A stretch of DNA of 64,000 nt from Rhynchopus sp. YZ270_cl-10 (GCA_964035575.1 OZ037864.1:620001-684000); one strand, 5' to 3'. Shown: positions 1 to 10,217, counted from the stretch's first letter. Program-made: numbers and translations. The notes: a model not told the origin generated them from the sequence alone.

Positions 1-198
1 AGAAAAGAAAGTGAACAAAAACGAAAAAACAATGTTTTTCTGAAATGTGATGTTGTTGGGGTGGGGAGAATAAAACAGTTCCAGAAAAGCTCCTGCGTCG
101 GTTTTCTTTTGGTTAAAAAAATCACTCAGTAAAAAAAAGAACTTTTTCATCACTCCCCTCAAACACCCTCAAACACTGCCAAAACGAAGAAGGACAGG

Positions 199-357
199 AT
201 GTCTGACACTTACGGATACCAAGTCTCAGCGGGTATGAGAAGCAAGGAGGTGTACAAGAAGAAATGGGACGAGCTCTTGCGGTTTTCAAACCTCGAGCGA
301 CTTGGTCCGCTTTGTATTGACACGGACCTCGACACCCCGACATGTACTGGCTTTTGA
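199..357 (+). pseudogene. Fragment related to tyrosine-recombinase N-terminus (copy A)
   Basis: A 52-residue reading frame starts at ATG 199 and stops at TGA 355-357. Its centre (residues about 7-33) has a tyrosine, a serine, then VYKKKWDELLRF. This matches the pattern Y..S...Y.K.WD.FLRF in the fragments at 1,456-1,683 and 12,028-12,326. That pattern is like the helical core-binding (SAM-like) domain that precedes the catalytic domain of tyrosine recombinases. Homology among the three window copies is visible directly; the link to recombinases is inference. There is no catalytic domain, so this is a remnant or a first exon. I see nothing else in 1-198 or 358-571. Confidence 0.35.
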
Positions 358-571
358 GAAAGGCAGTCGGTTCCTCGGTAGATTGCATGCAAGTGAGGGA
401 ATATCCATCTGCTTGGAAGACGTCAAAACACCAAACATAGTATTTCGCGACATAAAGGGCAGATCAAATACTCACTGCCTTACATTCTCGGTTACAATTG
501 AGTGACACAAAGGGCATATAATCTGCAAAATTACACGAGTTTTATTTCACTGAGTTGTACCGTTTTGGGCC

Positions 572-922
572 GTACAGTACAGTACAGTACAGTACAGTAC
601 AGTACAGTACAGTACAGTACAGTACAGTACAGTACAGTACAGTACAGTACAGTACAGTACAGTACAGTACAGTACAGTACAGTACAGTACAGTACAGTAC
701 AGTACAGTACAGTACAGTACAGTACAGTACAGTACAGTACAGTACAGTACAGTACAGTACAGTACAGTACAGTACAGTACAGTACAGTACAGTACAGTAC
801 AGTACAGTACAGTACAGTACAGTACAGTACAGTACAGTACAGTACAGTACAGTACAGTACAGTACAGTACAGTACAGTACAGTACAGTACAGTACAGTAC
901 AGTACAGTACAGTACAGTACAG
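572..922. repeat. (CAGTA)n satellite, 5-bp unit, about 70 copies
   Basis: About 351 bp of uninterrupted GTACA/CAGTA repeat with no visible unit variants. It creates open frames on both strands (repeated STVQY or LYCTV) that are not genes. The same unit recurs at 10,218-10,529. Confidence 0.98.
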
Positions 923-1178
923 AGGTCACTTACATGTGGTGGCATGCTTCCCTGTAGGGTGGTGTACCATTTTTTTCCCCAGCGTAATTTCGGTGTAATT
1001 GTGTGTAATTGTGGTGTAATTGTGGTTAGTTGTGGTTAGTTGTGTGTACTTGTGCTGAAACTGTACTGGAATTGTGCCTAATATAGGCACAGCTCAGGTG
1101 AGTATGGTGCTAGCTGTGCCCAGTAGTGTCATAGGCAAAACGGTACATGAGTTAGATAATTATTATCTCATGAAATAA
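923..1178. other. Spacer, GT-rich
   Basis: This stretch contains short imperfect repeats of GTGTAATTGTG and GTGGTTAGTTGTG (about 1,000-1,055). No gene is seen. Confidence 0.5.
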
Positions 1179-1370
1179 AGTGAACATTATTTCACGAGGT
1201 GGTGGGTGACTCAAACTGGGGCTCAACTTCACGAAGCGAGTGGAGTTCAGCATTTTGATTTCATGAGTGAAATGAGTGTAATCATAAAAGTGATGTCACG
1301 AGCGATAGCGAGTGGGTATCACGTATTCCAGTTTGCGAATCACCCATCAGTTAAATAATGTTCACTTTAG
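1179..1370. repeat. Foldback element, TTATTTCAC-type
   Basis: The left arm (about 1,179-1,233) contains AAGTGAACATTATTTCAC followed by a GGGTGA..CAAACTGG segment. It pairs with the right arm (about 1,328-1,370), which carries CCAGTTTG..TCACCC then AATAATGTTCACTT. The interior has the small palindromic pieces TCACGAAGCGAGTG and CACGAGCGATAGCGAGTG. It belongs with the neighbouring foldbacks at 1,811-1,958 and 1,972-2,275, which share TTATTTCACG/CGTGAAATAA sequence. Confidence 0.7.
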
Positions 1371-1455
1371 TTTTCGATACGTAATTTTATACCACGCGTG
1401 AAAAACGTAAACAGGTGAAAAAGTGAGTGAAATAAGATTCGTTTTATTTCACGTT

Positions 1456-1683
1456 TTATTTCACGCAAATCGTGAAGGATTGGGTGGGGGAGTGAAATAA
1501 AAGATCACGGAGGGATCTGAAGGACACGACGTGTTCTTCCCTGGGCTCGTTCGCTCCTGAAAGTCTGTTGAAACGGAGGAAATCGTCCCATGTTTTCCTG
1601 TACTGCACACCACTGTTCATGTCGTCGAACAAGTTGTCATATGCATCCTCCATCTCCGCAAACTTGCGCGTGGGTTTAGGCAT
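1456..1683 (-). pseudogene. Fragment related to tyrosine-recombinase N-terminus (copy B)
   Basis: A 75-codon frame starts at ATG 1683 and stops at 1456-1458. It contains YRKTWDDFLRFNRL preceded by YDNLFDDMNSG, the same pattern as copies A and C. It sits between two foldback hairpins (1,179-1,370 and 1,811-1,958), and the surrounding DNA is full of TTATTTCACG and its complement, as around copy C. It looks like a core-binding helical bundle without a catalytic domain. The open frame continues upstream to 1908, but ATG 1683 is preferred because homology starts there. It could be a relic or the first exon of something longer. Confidence 0.4.
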
Positions 1684-1810
1684 GTGTGTAAGAGGCAATA
1701 AATAATCTGTAATTTGAAGTGTGGTGGTGTGAGGGGTGGAGCGTGGGCTCAACGTTCCACTGTTTACACCTATAAATACGTTTTTCACTTGTGGAATAAA
1801 ATTACATATT

Positions 1811-1958
1811 GAGTGAAATAAGAACATTTTCTTGCACTTGCCACTAAAAAGGCACCCTCGTGACTCTCTCACTCTTATTCCCCTCGCTTCGCTCGGGAAA
1901 TAACGCACTCGGGCACCTTTTTAGTGGCGCGTGAAATAAAATAGTTCTTATTTCACTC
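1811..1958. repeat. 148-bp foldback with nested TCGCTTCGCTC hairpin
   Basis: The outer arms GAGTGAAATAAGAACATTTT (1,811 on) and its complement (ending 1,958) enclose GCCACTAAAAAGG and CCTTTTTAGTGGC. Inside, TTATTCCC and GGGAAATAA (1,876-1,904) form a second stem around CTCGCTTCGCTC. The design matches the hairpin at 12,824-12,988 although the stem sequences differ. Confidence 0.85.
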
Positions 1959-1971
1959 GAATAAATAGTTA

Positions 1972-2275
1972 TTATCTCACGGGCAATAATGGTGTGCTGC
2001 GTTTTCGAAATTCCTACAGTATATTTGACAAATGATGTATGACCACCTAGTACGGGGCGTCAAGGTTGGGTATGGTGAACAGTTCCTCGAAGTCCTATGA
2101 CTGCAACCCTTTTGGTTGCATGCGCAGATCTCCTCCACATTGCTTTTGCGCCTACTCTCGGCATGGGTTTTGTTTTGTTCTTTGTGTGCGGAGATAATGG
2201 CTACTGTATTTTGTGTAATCTCCAGGAAGGAATTTCGAAAACGCGGCTAAACATTATTACACAAGTGAGATAAAA
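1972..2275. repeat. About 300-bp TIR element (MITE-like)
   Basis: The left end (1,972-2,019), TATCTCACGGGCAATAATGG then GCGTTTTCGAAATTCCT, is the inverted partner of 2,228-2,275. The right end reads AGGAATTTCGAAAACGC and continues to GTGAGATA. The 200-bp centre has no open frame. The element looks like a non-autonomous inverted-repeat transposon remnant. Confidence 0.8.
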
Positions 2276-2682
2276 AATTGTTGGCTCTCTCTCTGTTGTT
2301 TTGGCTTTTGTTTTTTTGTCTATTTGTGACGAGGCCTGGAACACCTGAACATAGGCATATCTGGAAAATCTATCTGAGGTGTGGCAAATTAAATATATTC
2401 AAGCGTGTGGTTGAGGCGCACCTAAACATAAGTAAGTGCCAAGTCTGAACATTTATTTTCAGAGGCCTTAGTGAGGCTGTTTCGGCCTCGTTGCATTGTA
2501 TCATGATGTAATAAGGTTCACATACTTTCGATTCAAAGAAGAGAAAGCACACAAGAAAATAAAATGCTGCAAACCACTGGGTGTGTTGTTTGCATCTACA
2601 CAAGTAACTGAAAGTTAAACATTTACATACCTTGTCTTCCCCGTAGCCTCCGCCTTCGCTGCTGTCAAGCTGCCTTCTCTTG
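2276..2682. other. Spacer, no gene seen
   Basis: Unique-looking sequence without an open frame that I trust. Confidence 0.5.
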
Positions 2683-3011
2683 GTACCCAGTACCCAGTAC
2701 CCAGTACCCAGTACCCAGTACCCAGTACCCAGTACCCAGTACCCAGTACCCAGTACCCAGTACCCAGTACCCAGTACCCAGTACCCAGTACCCAGTACCC
2801 AGTACCCAGTACCCAGTACCCAGTACCCAGTACCCAGTACCCAGTACCCAGTACCCAGTACCCAGTACCCAGTACCCAGTACCCAGTACCCAGTACCCAG
2901 TACCCAGTACCCAGTACCCAGTACCCAGTACCCAGTACCCAGTACCCAGTACCCAGTACCCAGTACCCAGTACCCAGTACCCAGTACCCAGTACCCAGTA
3001 CCCAGTACCCA
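2683..3011. repeat. (GTACCCA)n satellite, 7-bp unit, 47 copies
   Basis: 329 bp of pure GTACCCA/CAGTACC repeat with no visible variants. Because 7 is not a multiple of 3, long frames (WVLGTGY or PSTQYPV repeats) run through on both strands; these are artefacts. Confidence 0.98.
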
Positions 3012-3476
3012 AATTGGTCGCCCCCTGGTTGGTCGAGAACCTAAAAATGCAAAAAAACGCAAAATTCATGTGTTTTGACCATGTCTGGGTACACCAAATA
3101 CACACCTCTGAACAAGCCTATACCCAGTAGTAGGCAACAAGCGCTATTTTTTGACCAAGAAAAAAAAAATCCCCCAAAAATTGGGTGTAGTAGGTCATAA
3201 AATGGCCCAAAAAATTCAAAGAAAACCTCAGATTGACCAAACAATGAAAAAAATTTTCAAGTCAAATTTTCAGCCAAAATACGGCTATTTTGGTAAAACC
3301 ATGTGTACTGTAGTGGCTATACAAGGCGATTTTCGGCCAAAAAAAATTTTTTGGCCAAAAAAAAAATTTTTTTTTTCGGCCCAAAAAAAAAAAAAAATTT
3401 TTTTTTGGGTCCGACTGTCGGACTCAGGGGGTAAGTCCGTTATTTACACACTCCAAGCACGACAGACCGCACCGTG
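3012..3476. other. A/T-homopolymer-rich spacer
   Basis: Long runs of A and T around 3,340-3,410 are interleaved with TTGGCCAAAA-like palindromic bits. No gene. Confidence 0.5.
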
Positions 3477-3576
3477 CGGGAGAAGAGGATTTTTTTTCTC
3501 GAAAAAAAAAAAAAAAAAAAAAGATCTTTCCCGACCCGTGTTTTTTTTTTTCGAGAAAAAAAATCCTCTTCTCCCG
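3477..3576. repeat. 31-bp perfect inverted repeat (hairpin)
   Basis: CGGGAGAAGAGGA + T8 + CTCG (from 3,477) is exactly complementary to CGAG + A8 + TCCTCTTCTCCCG (ending 3,576). The spacer is about 38 bp and A-rich. Confidence 0.9.
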
Positions 3577-3591
3577 AAAAAAAAAAAAAAA

Positions 3592-4715
3592 AAAAAGATT
3601 TTTCATACATTGAAATCCCGGGGAGTCACGGGGAGTTTGGCAAAAAATCAAAAAAAACGAACTCCCCGTGAGTGTTTTTTTGGTTTCGAGAGTTTTCGAG
3701 AGTGTTTTTTTTTTTTTTACGGAGAGTTTTCGCGATTAATCGCGACAAAATTCGCGATTAATCCCCGGGAGTAAAATCGCGATTTTTTGTAGCATTTTAC
3801 CCCAAACACAACCGTGCACACCTGGTGCTATCCGCATCTGACCTGTGCCTACCTGGGCACACGTTCAGTCTACGTACTCACATTACACCTACCGATTGAT
3901 TCGCAAAATGCACCCACCACGACAGAGGGGTGATAAGCCTCGCTTTAGGCGGCACAGTGGTGGCGGACATGAGCAAACGAGCCCACAGGTCGATCACAAA
4001 TGCGACGGGTTAATTCCGCGCTTGGGAATTATCCACACCTGTTTAAGATATAATTACGCTTAAATTACTCTGGGCGCAAAATGGTACACCATACCAGCAC
4101 GGAAGCATACCACCACATGAAAGCAGGGCTATTTTAAATATGGGGATAAGGAACAAGAAAAGGGTGAAAACGGGTCGAGGCTTCCCGCCGCAGGCGGAAA
4201 TTTTTAGATGCCGTGCACTTTTCCAGGTGGTTTGAAGAGTGATCTGACCATATTGTCCCAGTATAGCAGTACACCCAATAAATCCATTGGAGAAGGAACA
4301 TTGCACTTTTGACCACCACAGAATACATGTTGCCAGCCACACCACTAAAGTACAAAAACCCCCTCGGAACGTAGTGAGAGCTTGTGAAAAAATCTCTCCC
4401 CGTTCATAGATGGCCCAGTTTTCGAGATTTTTTCATAAATTCGCGATTAATCGCAAATTTTTATTTTATAAATTGGAGAGTTTTCGAGAGTATTTTTTTT
4501 AAATCGGGGAGTATTGGAGAGTTTTGGAGAGTTTTGGAGAGTTTTTTTTTAAATTGGAGAGTTTTCGAGAGTTTTTCACAAATTCGCGATTAATCGCGAA
4601 TTTTTTTTCTTTTTTTTTAATCGCTAAAACTCTCGAAAACACAAGTGGAGAGTCTCCGCGACTCCCGGGGATTTCAATGTATGAGATTTTCAAAATCTTT
4701 TTTTTTTTTTTTTTT
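3592..4715. repeat. Inverted-pair region with TTCGCGATTAATCGCG palindromes
   Basis: Sequence around 3,605-3,630 (CATACATTGAAATCCCGGGG) is found inverted at 4,660-4,685 next to poly-T. CGCGATTAATCGCG-type palindromes occur near 3,733, 3,752, 4,441 and 4,585. GAGAGTTTTCGAGAGT units are repeated at 3,690-3,735 and 4,470-4,580. The 3,790-4,400 interior has no convincing gene. It is probably a composite foldback repeat. Confidence 0.6.
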
Positions 4716-4805
4716 GCTTTTAATGATATCTCTGTAACCTCACTCGCTTTTACGGCAGGCAACCGGTTGAGGTGATACTTCCGGACTGAGGAAGGGCATT
4801 CTTTT

Positions 4806-7800
4806 ACTTTTTTTTTTTTTTTTCTAGATTGTTTTTTAATTTGTAGTCTTTTGTTGGGTTAAGGGGATTGGCTGACGACACTGGGGACCTCCTTGGGCCA
4901 CAGCTGTAGACGTTGTCTGGCTCTACCCGGCTGTACACGGTCGGCCTGAAATCAGGTCCGAATCTAGGCTATGAACGAAATAAAAATAGCCAAAAAAGAA
5001 GAAAGGGAAGAAGGGGGGGAAGGAGGGAGGGGAGGAAAAAAGGGGGGAATTGGTCAGGTCTACGCCGCGGTCGGCAGGAGGTCCTGCAGCTCTGCGAGAA
5101 GACGGGCGGACGGGGCGCGGTCCACTTCCGGCATGGGGCGGCAGTTACACCAAGCTTGGAAGGCGGACAGCGCAGCCGGGGGAGTCAAGGGAGTGCAACC
5201 GTTGATGGGGTGGTACCGCTGGTACCAGGCGGCTACGGTGGGAGGAGTGAGGTCGGGGACGGCATCGGGGTCCGGGTGAGCTGCAGAAGAGCCACCAGTC
5301 GGGGGAATCGGTGTCGAAGTCGGTGTCGGGGCGGGGGCGGCGACGGAAGGCTCGGCAGCGGGGGCTGTGTTGGCTGTGAAGGAGCCTCCCGTCTGCTGAG
5401 TCTGGGTCGAGGAAATGGGGATGGTGAGGGTTTGGGCACGGTCGGAATTGCGGTGCGCACGGTAGGAGGAGAGGGGCCCCTGGACGCGAGGGCACAAGGG
5501 CACCGAGGGGAAGCATACAGTGCACGCCCAAGACCCACACGACAGGCACTCCCAGTGGGTGTCAGCGCCTGAGCAGCAGCGCTGGCACGACTCGCAGGTC
5601 CCTACCTTAATGTTGTGGCGGTCGGCCAGCTTGCCACTCATGAGAGCGGTGGAGTGGCAGAAGGCGGTAGGAGGAGTCGGCGGTGGGGGAAGCGCCAGGA
5701 CGTGCTGGCGGATGGCCTCAGGCAGGGCGATCGGGACAAAAGGAGCGTGATCCTCTCCACTGTGCGCCAGGCCGACTACGTCCCTGGACCTGCAGAGTGG
5801 CAACAGCACTGTGGGCTTCTGACCCCCGATGATGCAGAGGATAGCTACCCCTGTGGCCCGCGCCAGACCCTCGAGGAGGATGGGGTCGGGCCAGGACCGG
5901 ACATCCGCATTGCCCTGGAGAAGCTTGAGGGTAGCCCACTGTAGGAGGGAGGGCCTGGTCCGCTCAGCCAGGTCTCTGTTCACGGTCACCTGGCGGACGG
6001 CCCTGTTGCGGAGTTCACCAGAAGCCAACACACCGGCTGTGGCCAAAGCAAACGCATCGAAAGCGCTGTCCCCAACAGTGAAGGTGAAGTCCGGGGGGGT
6101 GGTGGCCTGCAGGATGAAGAGCTGATGATCTCTCTCAAAGGTGTCAGCATCATCGGCAATCATGGACTGCAGGGTGTCCACCGTGTCCACCGGACATGTC
6201 AGGTTGTCGGGGTGCTGCAGGGGTAGGGCGGCATGCAGGGCGTGTTCAGTGTCACGGCGGGCCATCCACTCTTCCAGCTCGACCCTCGCAGCCAGCTCGT
6301 CGTTGAGCCTCTGGACGTCCATCAGGTCGGGTACCGCCGGATCCTCTGCCTCGAGTCTGAGGAGGAGCTCATCGGTGCATGGGGCCACGTACGGATCTAC
6401 GACGCGCTGGTCACGGGCGTAGTACTCCCCTGGCACACACGGCGTAGGGGCCGCCAGAGGCCGACGCTGGCGAAGCTCTCCACCAATGTCGAGGCATAGG
6501 GTGCCACGGCTCGCCAGGGCCTTACCTACCTCCCGCATGAGACTGACACCGAGGCGCTGACCCCAGAGCATGGAGTGTTTGGCGTAGTTCCCACCCCTCC
6601 TGTCACTCGCAACCCGGCACAACTGCTTCCACACGACGGCCGCTTCGTCACCCAGGCCCCCGTGTACTTCCATGATGAAGGGGGTGAAGGCGACGCGGGC
6701 TGTCCCGCAGGCGTCCTGGTGCTTGCCACGCTTCTGGATCTGACCCTTGGATGCGGCGTACCCTTTGGCCTTGGACGACCCTTCGAGGTAGCACTGTGAC
6801 GACGGATTCACCACACTCACATCCAAGCACCTACCACGCCTCTCCCCGATCCCCATAGGCAGGAAAACGTCCGCAGGTTTCTGGTTACCAAGCACAATGT
6901 GAAGCGGTTCCAAGGAAGGAGCGAGCCCAGCATCAGAGCAAAGAGCTCCCAGGGTGTCCCTCGTAGCATTGTGGCGCTGGATACGGCACCCCCCTCGCGG
7001 ACAGTTCAGCACGTGCACACCCATGGCGTCCATCTTCACACCACATTTGTCGCACTTCGTAGACGCGGAGTAGAGCGGGACTCCAAGCCTGAGGCGCAAA
7101 GCAGCAGTGTAGGCCTCCGGGGCAATGCGGTTGGCGGGCTCAGGTAGAGCGGTAACCCAGGCACCAGTGCCCGGCAAGGAGAGGGACAGGAGCCTGGCCC
7201 TATCCATCGTATCGGCTCCATCCATGAGGGAGCGGCGCTGCACATCGACGATGGCTGCAGACAAGTCACGTTGCGGGATGGCACGGCAGGGCCTCTCGGA
7301 CGGGTCCACATGGTCGTCCTCCGCAACAAGTGAGTTGTACTGCGAGGCGGAGGATCGCCAGCCATCGGCGTCCCAATTGAACGCGGGGTCCAACGCCAGG
7401 CAGGTACCGAGATGGGCGCTCGAAGAGCCAAGAGCGGCGGCCAGCCAGTGGTCGCGTGCTCGACGTACCCCGAGCCCACCTTGGTTCACAGGGAGGGCAG
7501 CTTGCAGGCGGGCCGCAGGAGGCAAGTGGCCGTCGGGATCCCCCAGGATGCTGGCGAGCACCTTGTCCACCTCATCATCGTAACCAGTCAGGTACCCATG
7601 CGAGCAGCGGTGGCCAATGGCGCGCATGTGGAACACGATGCGACAGAACCCTTCACAGTGACGGAGGAGGGTCAGAGCCAGCTGCGGATCACGCACCTTC
7701 CCCAGAAGACGGAGGTTGTGGGCGAACTCCGCCACTTTGGCCTGCATGAATCCTTCGCAGAATTCATCGTTCCCAATAGGGGCCCCCAAGAACTCAAAAC

Positions 7801-8352
7801 CATTTCGGATGACCTTGAGGCCGGACACGTCGAAACCAACGGCGACCAGGAACTCGTCTGTCTGACTCTCCGAGAGCGGTATCAGTTCACACTTCGGGAG
7901 TTTGACTGCGAGGCCCATTTCCCCGGAAATGCGGATGAGTGTCTGAAAAGCCAGACTGACACCCTGTGGCGATCCACCGATTGTGCCGTCATCAAGGTAC
8001 CAGACAGAGAGATCCACCCCCTCCTGTTGCTTCATCGTCTCTGTGACCTGTTTGATGGCCAGGGAGAAAAGCAGCGGCCCTAGCGGATCACCCTGCTGTG
8101 CACCACACATCGACGACAGCTCCACATCTCCGAAGATCAGGAGAGATTCGACACCGTAGCACCACTGAACAAAAGGGAGCAAGCCAGGGAGGTGTGTAGC
8201 TACTGGTTGCATGAAAGCCCCTCTGTGCACAGAGTTGAACGCATTCGCAAAGTCAATCTTTAGCAGCACGCGATCCTTACCGGCATTGCGCTTCGAGTAA
8301 TCGCAGATTGCAGCGGTCGCAGCTTCCAGGCCACCGTCAACAGCCACACCCT
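4806..8352 (-). mobile_element. 5'-truncated non-LTR retrotransposon (LINE)
   Basis: The minus-strand element ends in a poly(A) tail, seen as plus-strand poly-T at about 4,808-4,826. It has a roughly 230-bp 3' UTR and one long open frame. The 5' boundary near 8,350 is abrupt: RT sequence starts just before the motif A region, and upstream DNA is low-complexity A/T, which is typical of truncated target-primed insertion. The frame is intact from motif A to the stop, suggesting a fairly recent insertion. No clear target-site duplication could be read in the A/T-rich flanks. Confidence 0.85.
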
Positions 8353-8476
8353 TTTTATCTTTTTTTTGAGAAAAAAAAGATTTTGGAGGTACCCTAAATT
8401 GGTCAAAAATGGTAAAAATGGTAAAAATGGTAGGAATTTTGGGGGCTTTTTTAGGGAAAAAATAGTGAGGGGACAT
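5060..8476 (-). CDS. Retrotransposon polyprotein: RT, zinc knuckle, restriction-like endonuclease, OTU-like domain
   Basis: The open frame is 1,138 codons; the first 42 or so residues come from flanking low-complexity DNA, so no native start exists. Reverse transcriptase runs from about residue 45: motif A LKIDFANAF (72-80), motif B AQQGDPLGPLLF (126-137), motif C YLDDG (160-164). The fingers and motifs 0-2 are missing. A C-x2-C-x9-H-x3-C knuckle (475-492) is followed by KPADVFLP and LDVSVVNP (about 533-558), the PD-(D/E)xK-like endonuclease layout of site-targeting LINEs. Residues about 795-925 look like an OTU protease fold, but the usual DGNC box reads VGDS (801-804), so the catalytic Cys is Ser. 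The candidate His is 910. A Cys-rich finger (961-988) follows, then a Pro-rich tail. The RT assignment is firm and the OTU call is moderate. Stop is TAG at 5060-5062. Confidence 0.85.
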   Translation of the reverse strand: MSPHYFFPKKAPKIPTIFTIFTIFDQFRVPPKSFFSQKKDKKGVAVDGGLEAATAAICDYSKRNAGKDRVLLKIDFANAFNSVHRGAFMQPVATHLPGLLPFVQWCYGVESLLIFGDVELSSMCGAQQGDPLGPLLFSLAIKQVTETMKQQEGVDLSVWYLDDGTIGGSPQGVSLAFQTLIRISGEMGLAVKLPKCELIPLSESQTDEFLVAVGFDVSGLKVIRNGFEFLGAPIGNDEFCEGFMQAKVAEFAHNLRLLGKVRDPQLALTLLRHCEGFCRIVFHMRAIGHRCSHGYLTGYDDEVDKVLASILGDPDGHLPPAARLQAALPVNQGGLGVRRARDHWLAAALGSSSAHLGTCLALDPAFNWDADGWRSSASQYNSLVAEDDHVDPSERPCRAIPQRDLSAAIVDVQRRSLMDGADTMDRARLLSLSLPGTGAWVTALPEPANRIAPEAYTAALRLRLGVPLYSASTKCDKCGVKMDAMGVHVLNCPRGGCRIQRHNATRDTLGALCSDAGLAPSLEPLHIVLGNQKPADVFLPMGIGERRGRCLDVSVVNPSSQCYLEGSSKAKGYAASKGQIQKRGKHQDACGTARVAFTPFIMEVHGGLGDEAAVVWKQLCRVASDRRGGNYAKHSMLWGQRLGVSLMREVGKALASRGTLCLDIGGELRQRRPLAAPTPCVPGEYYARDQRVVDPYVAPCTDELLLRLEAEDPAVPDLMDVQRLNDELAARVELEEWMARRDTEHALHAALPLQHPDNLTCPVDTVDTLQSMIADDADTFERDHQLFILQATTPPDFTFTVGDSAFDAFALATAGVLASGELRNRAVRQVTVNRDLAERTRPSLLQWATLKLLQGNADVRSWPDPILLEGLARATGVAILCIIGGQKPTVLLPLCRSRDVVGLAHSGEDHAPFVPIALPEAIRQHVLALPPPPTPPTAFCHSTALMSGKLADRHNIKVGTCESCQRCCSGADTHWECLSCGSWACTVCFPSVPLCPRVQGPLSSYRAHRNSDRAQTLTIPISSTQTQQTGGSFTANTAPAAEPSVAAPAPTPTSTPIPPTGGSSAAHPDPDAVPDLTPPTVAAWYQRYHPINGCTPLTPPAALSAFQAWCNCRPMPEVDRAPSARLLAELQDLLPTAA

Positions 8477-8923
8477 AGGAAGTGTAGAGAATTTTTGAAA
8501 AATTCTTCCATTGGAATAAGGGTTTGCGGGCCTTGCCCTCTGAGGTGTTAGAAGGTTTGCAGGTTTGCAGGTTTAAGGAGGCGAATCTGTGTGGATGAGG
8601 GTTGAGGGTATGATACTGAGGTGCTTAAATGGTGGTTTTGTAGGTTACATAGTCACGAGACTGCCCTTGTATTAAAAGGGGGAAGAGGGGAGATGATAGG
8701 GGACAAGGCTACCAATCCGACTTAAACCGACTCAGTAGGCTTTGGGTGGGCTCGTGTATCTTCGTTATGTACGTACGGGTTCGATACTCTGGTTGGAGTG
8801 TGACAGCACGTCATTTCTTGAGCACGTTGGTAACACACGAAGTGCAATGGCGATAATGGAAAGATAGATGCCGGCATTGGTGAATTGCTGGAGTTCTGCA
8901 CAGGAAGCTAGCATGACGTAGAA
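8353..8923. other. Spacer, no gene seen
   Basis: It begins with A/T-rich sequence containing three GGTAAAAAT units (8,405-8,435) and three GGTTTGCA-like units near 8,550. The rest looks unique and noncoding. Confidence 0.5.
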
Positions 8924-9235
8924 TCACTGTGTGAACAAAATGACCGTATGTCGCACATCGGCTTCGCAGAACTCACGCAGGTACACCGTCAACACATTCT
9001 CCGCGACAGTGTCCCCCGTCCACGCTGCCACCACCGCCTCAAAGGTGCCACTGAGCACGCGGTACGGGTACGAAAACCGTTCCTTGAGGATGGCGGCGTG
9101 TTTCGGCGGGAAGCCAAGAGCGTCGGCGGACCCCTCGCCAGTTTGGGGGTTCCAGAAGAACCGCGCTCCTTCCTCTTCGGACTCAAACCGAGTACGCAGC
9201 TTCGCCAGTTCTTCGGGTAGCTCGCGGAGTGCCAT
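8924..9235 (-). CDS. Unknown 103-residue protein
   Basis: The start is ATG 9235 (MALRELPEELAKLRTRF), preceded by an A/T-rich leader; stop is TGA at 8924-8926. The open frame extends upstream to 9292, but that part is A/T-rich and unlike coding sequence. The protein is soluble-looking, with a charged N-terminal helix, then FFWNPQTGEG and an aromatic segment ERFSYPYRV. I do not recognise the family. It has no signal peptide or membrane segment. It could be a complete small gene or a first exon, since no convincing downstream exon was found. Confidence 0.5.
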   Translation of the reverse strand: MALRELPEELAKLRTRFESEEEGARFFWNPQTGEGSADALGFPPKHAAILKERFSYPYRVLSGTFEAVVAAWTGDTVAENVLTVYLREFCEADVRHTVILFTQ

Positions 9236-9426
9236 TTTTAAATAAAAAATACAAAAGCTTTTACGACACAAAAAGCTGAAAGGGAAAACCACCCGAACCT
9301 AATTCAGTGATGGTACGTGGTTGGCGAGGAGGTTTCCCGTTGAACAACAACCCCAAAAAGCAAGGGGGGTTTTGGGGGGTTACACGTTTTAGTTTCGGCT
9401 TTGCTATTCCCTCGGTAAACCCCAAT

Positions 9427-10208
9427 ATACACAGTATACACAGTATACACAGTATACACAGTATACACAGTATACACAGTATACACAGTATACACAGTAT
9501 ACACAGTATACACAGTATACACAGTATACACAGTATACACAGTATACACAGTATACACAGTATACACAGTATACACAGTATACACAGTATACACAGTATA
9601 CACAGTATACACAGTATACACAGTATACACAGTATACACAGTATACACAGTATACACAGTATACACAGTATACACAGTATACACAGTATACACAGTATAC
9701 ACAGTATACACAGTATACACAGTATACACAGTATACACAGTATACACAGTATACACAGTATACACAGTATACACAGTATACACAGTATACACAGTATACA
9801 CAGTATACACAGTATACACAGTATACACAGTATACACAGTATACACAGTATACACAGTATACACAGTATACACAGTATACACAGTATACACAGTATACAC
9901 AGTATACACAGTATACACAGTATACACAGTATACACAGTACACACAGTATACACAGTATACACAGTATACACAGTATACACAGTATACACAGTATACACA
10001 GTATACACAGTATACACAGTATACACAGTATACACAGTATACACAGTATACACAGTATACACAGTATACACAGTATACACAGTATACACAGTATACACAG
10101 TATACACAGTATACACAGTACACACAGTATACACAGTATACACAGTATACACAGTATACACAGTATACACAGTATACACAGTATACACAGTATACACAGT
10201 ATACACAG
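9427..10208. repeat. (TATACACAG)n satellite, 9-bp unit, about 87 copies
   Basis: About 782 bp of a 9-bp repeat. Only two unit variants are visible, a T-to-C change giving CAGTACACACAG near 9,943 and again near 10,123, exactly 180 bp (20 units) apart. The 400-residue frames through it (HSI or VYC/VYT repeats) are artefacts. Between 9,236 and 9,426 there is only a short unique spacer. Confidence 0.98.
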
Positions 10209-10217
10209 GGGATTGGG

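Noticed and set aside
502-998. Long open frames through the (CAGTA)n array on both strands
   Set aside because: Pure satellite with a unit not divisible by 3 and no stop; the frames encode the same short peptide and have no non-repeat homology.
2370-3105. 230- and 146-residue frames through the 7-bp satellite
   Set aside because: Translation of the GTACCCA repeat; flanks do not look coding.
3151-3774. 207-residue Lys/Phe-rich frame
   Set aside because: Product of A/T homopolymers and an inverted repeat; composition is not protein-like.
8760-8800. GGGTTCGATAC resembling a tRNA T-arm
   Set aside because: No matching acceptor, D or anticodon arms nearby.
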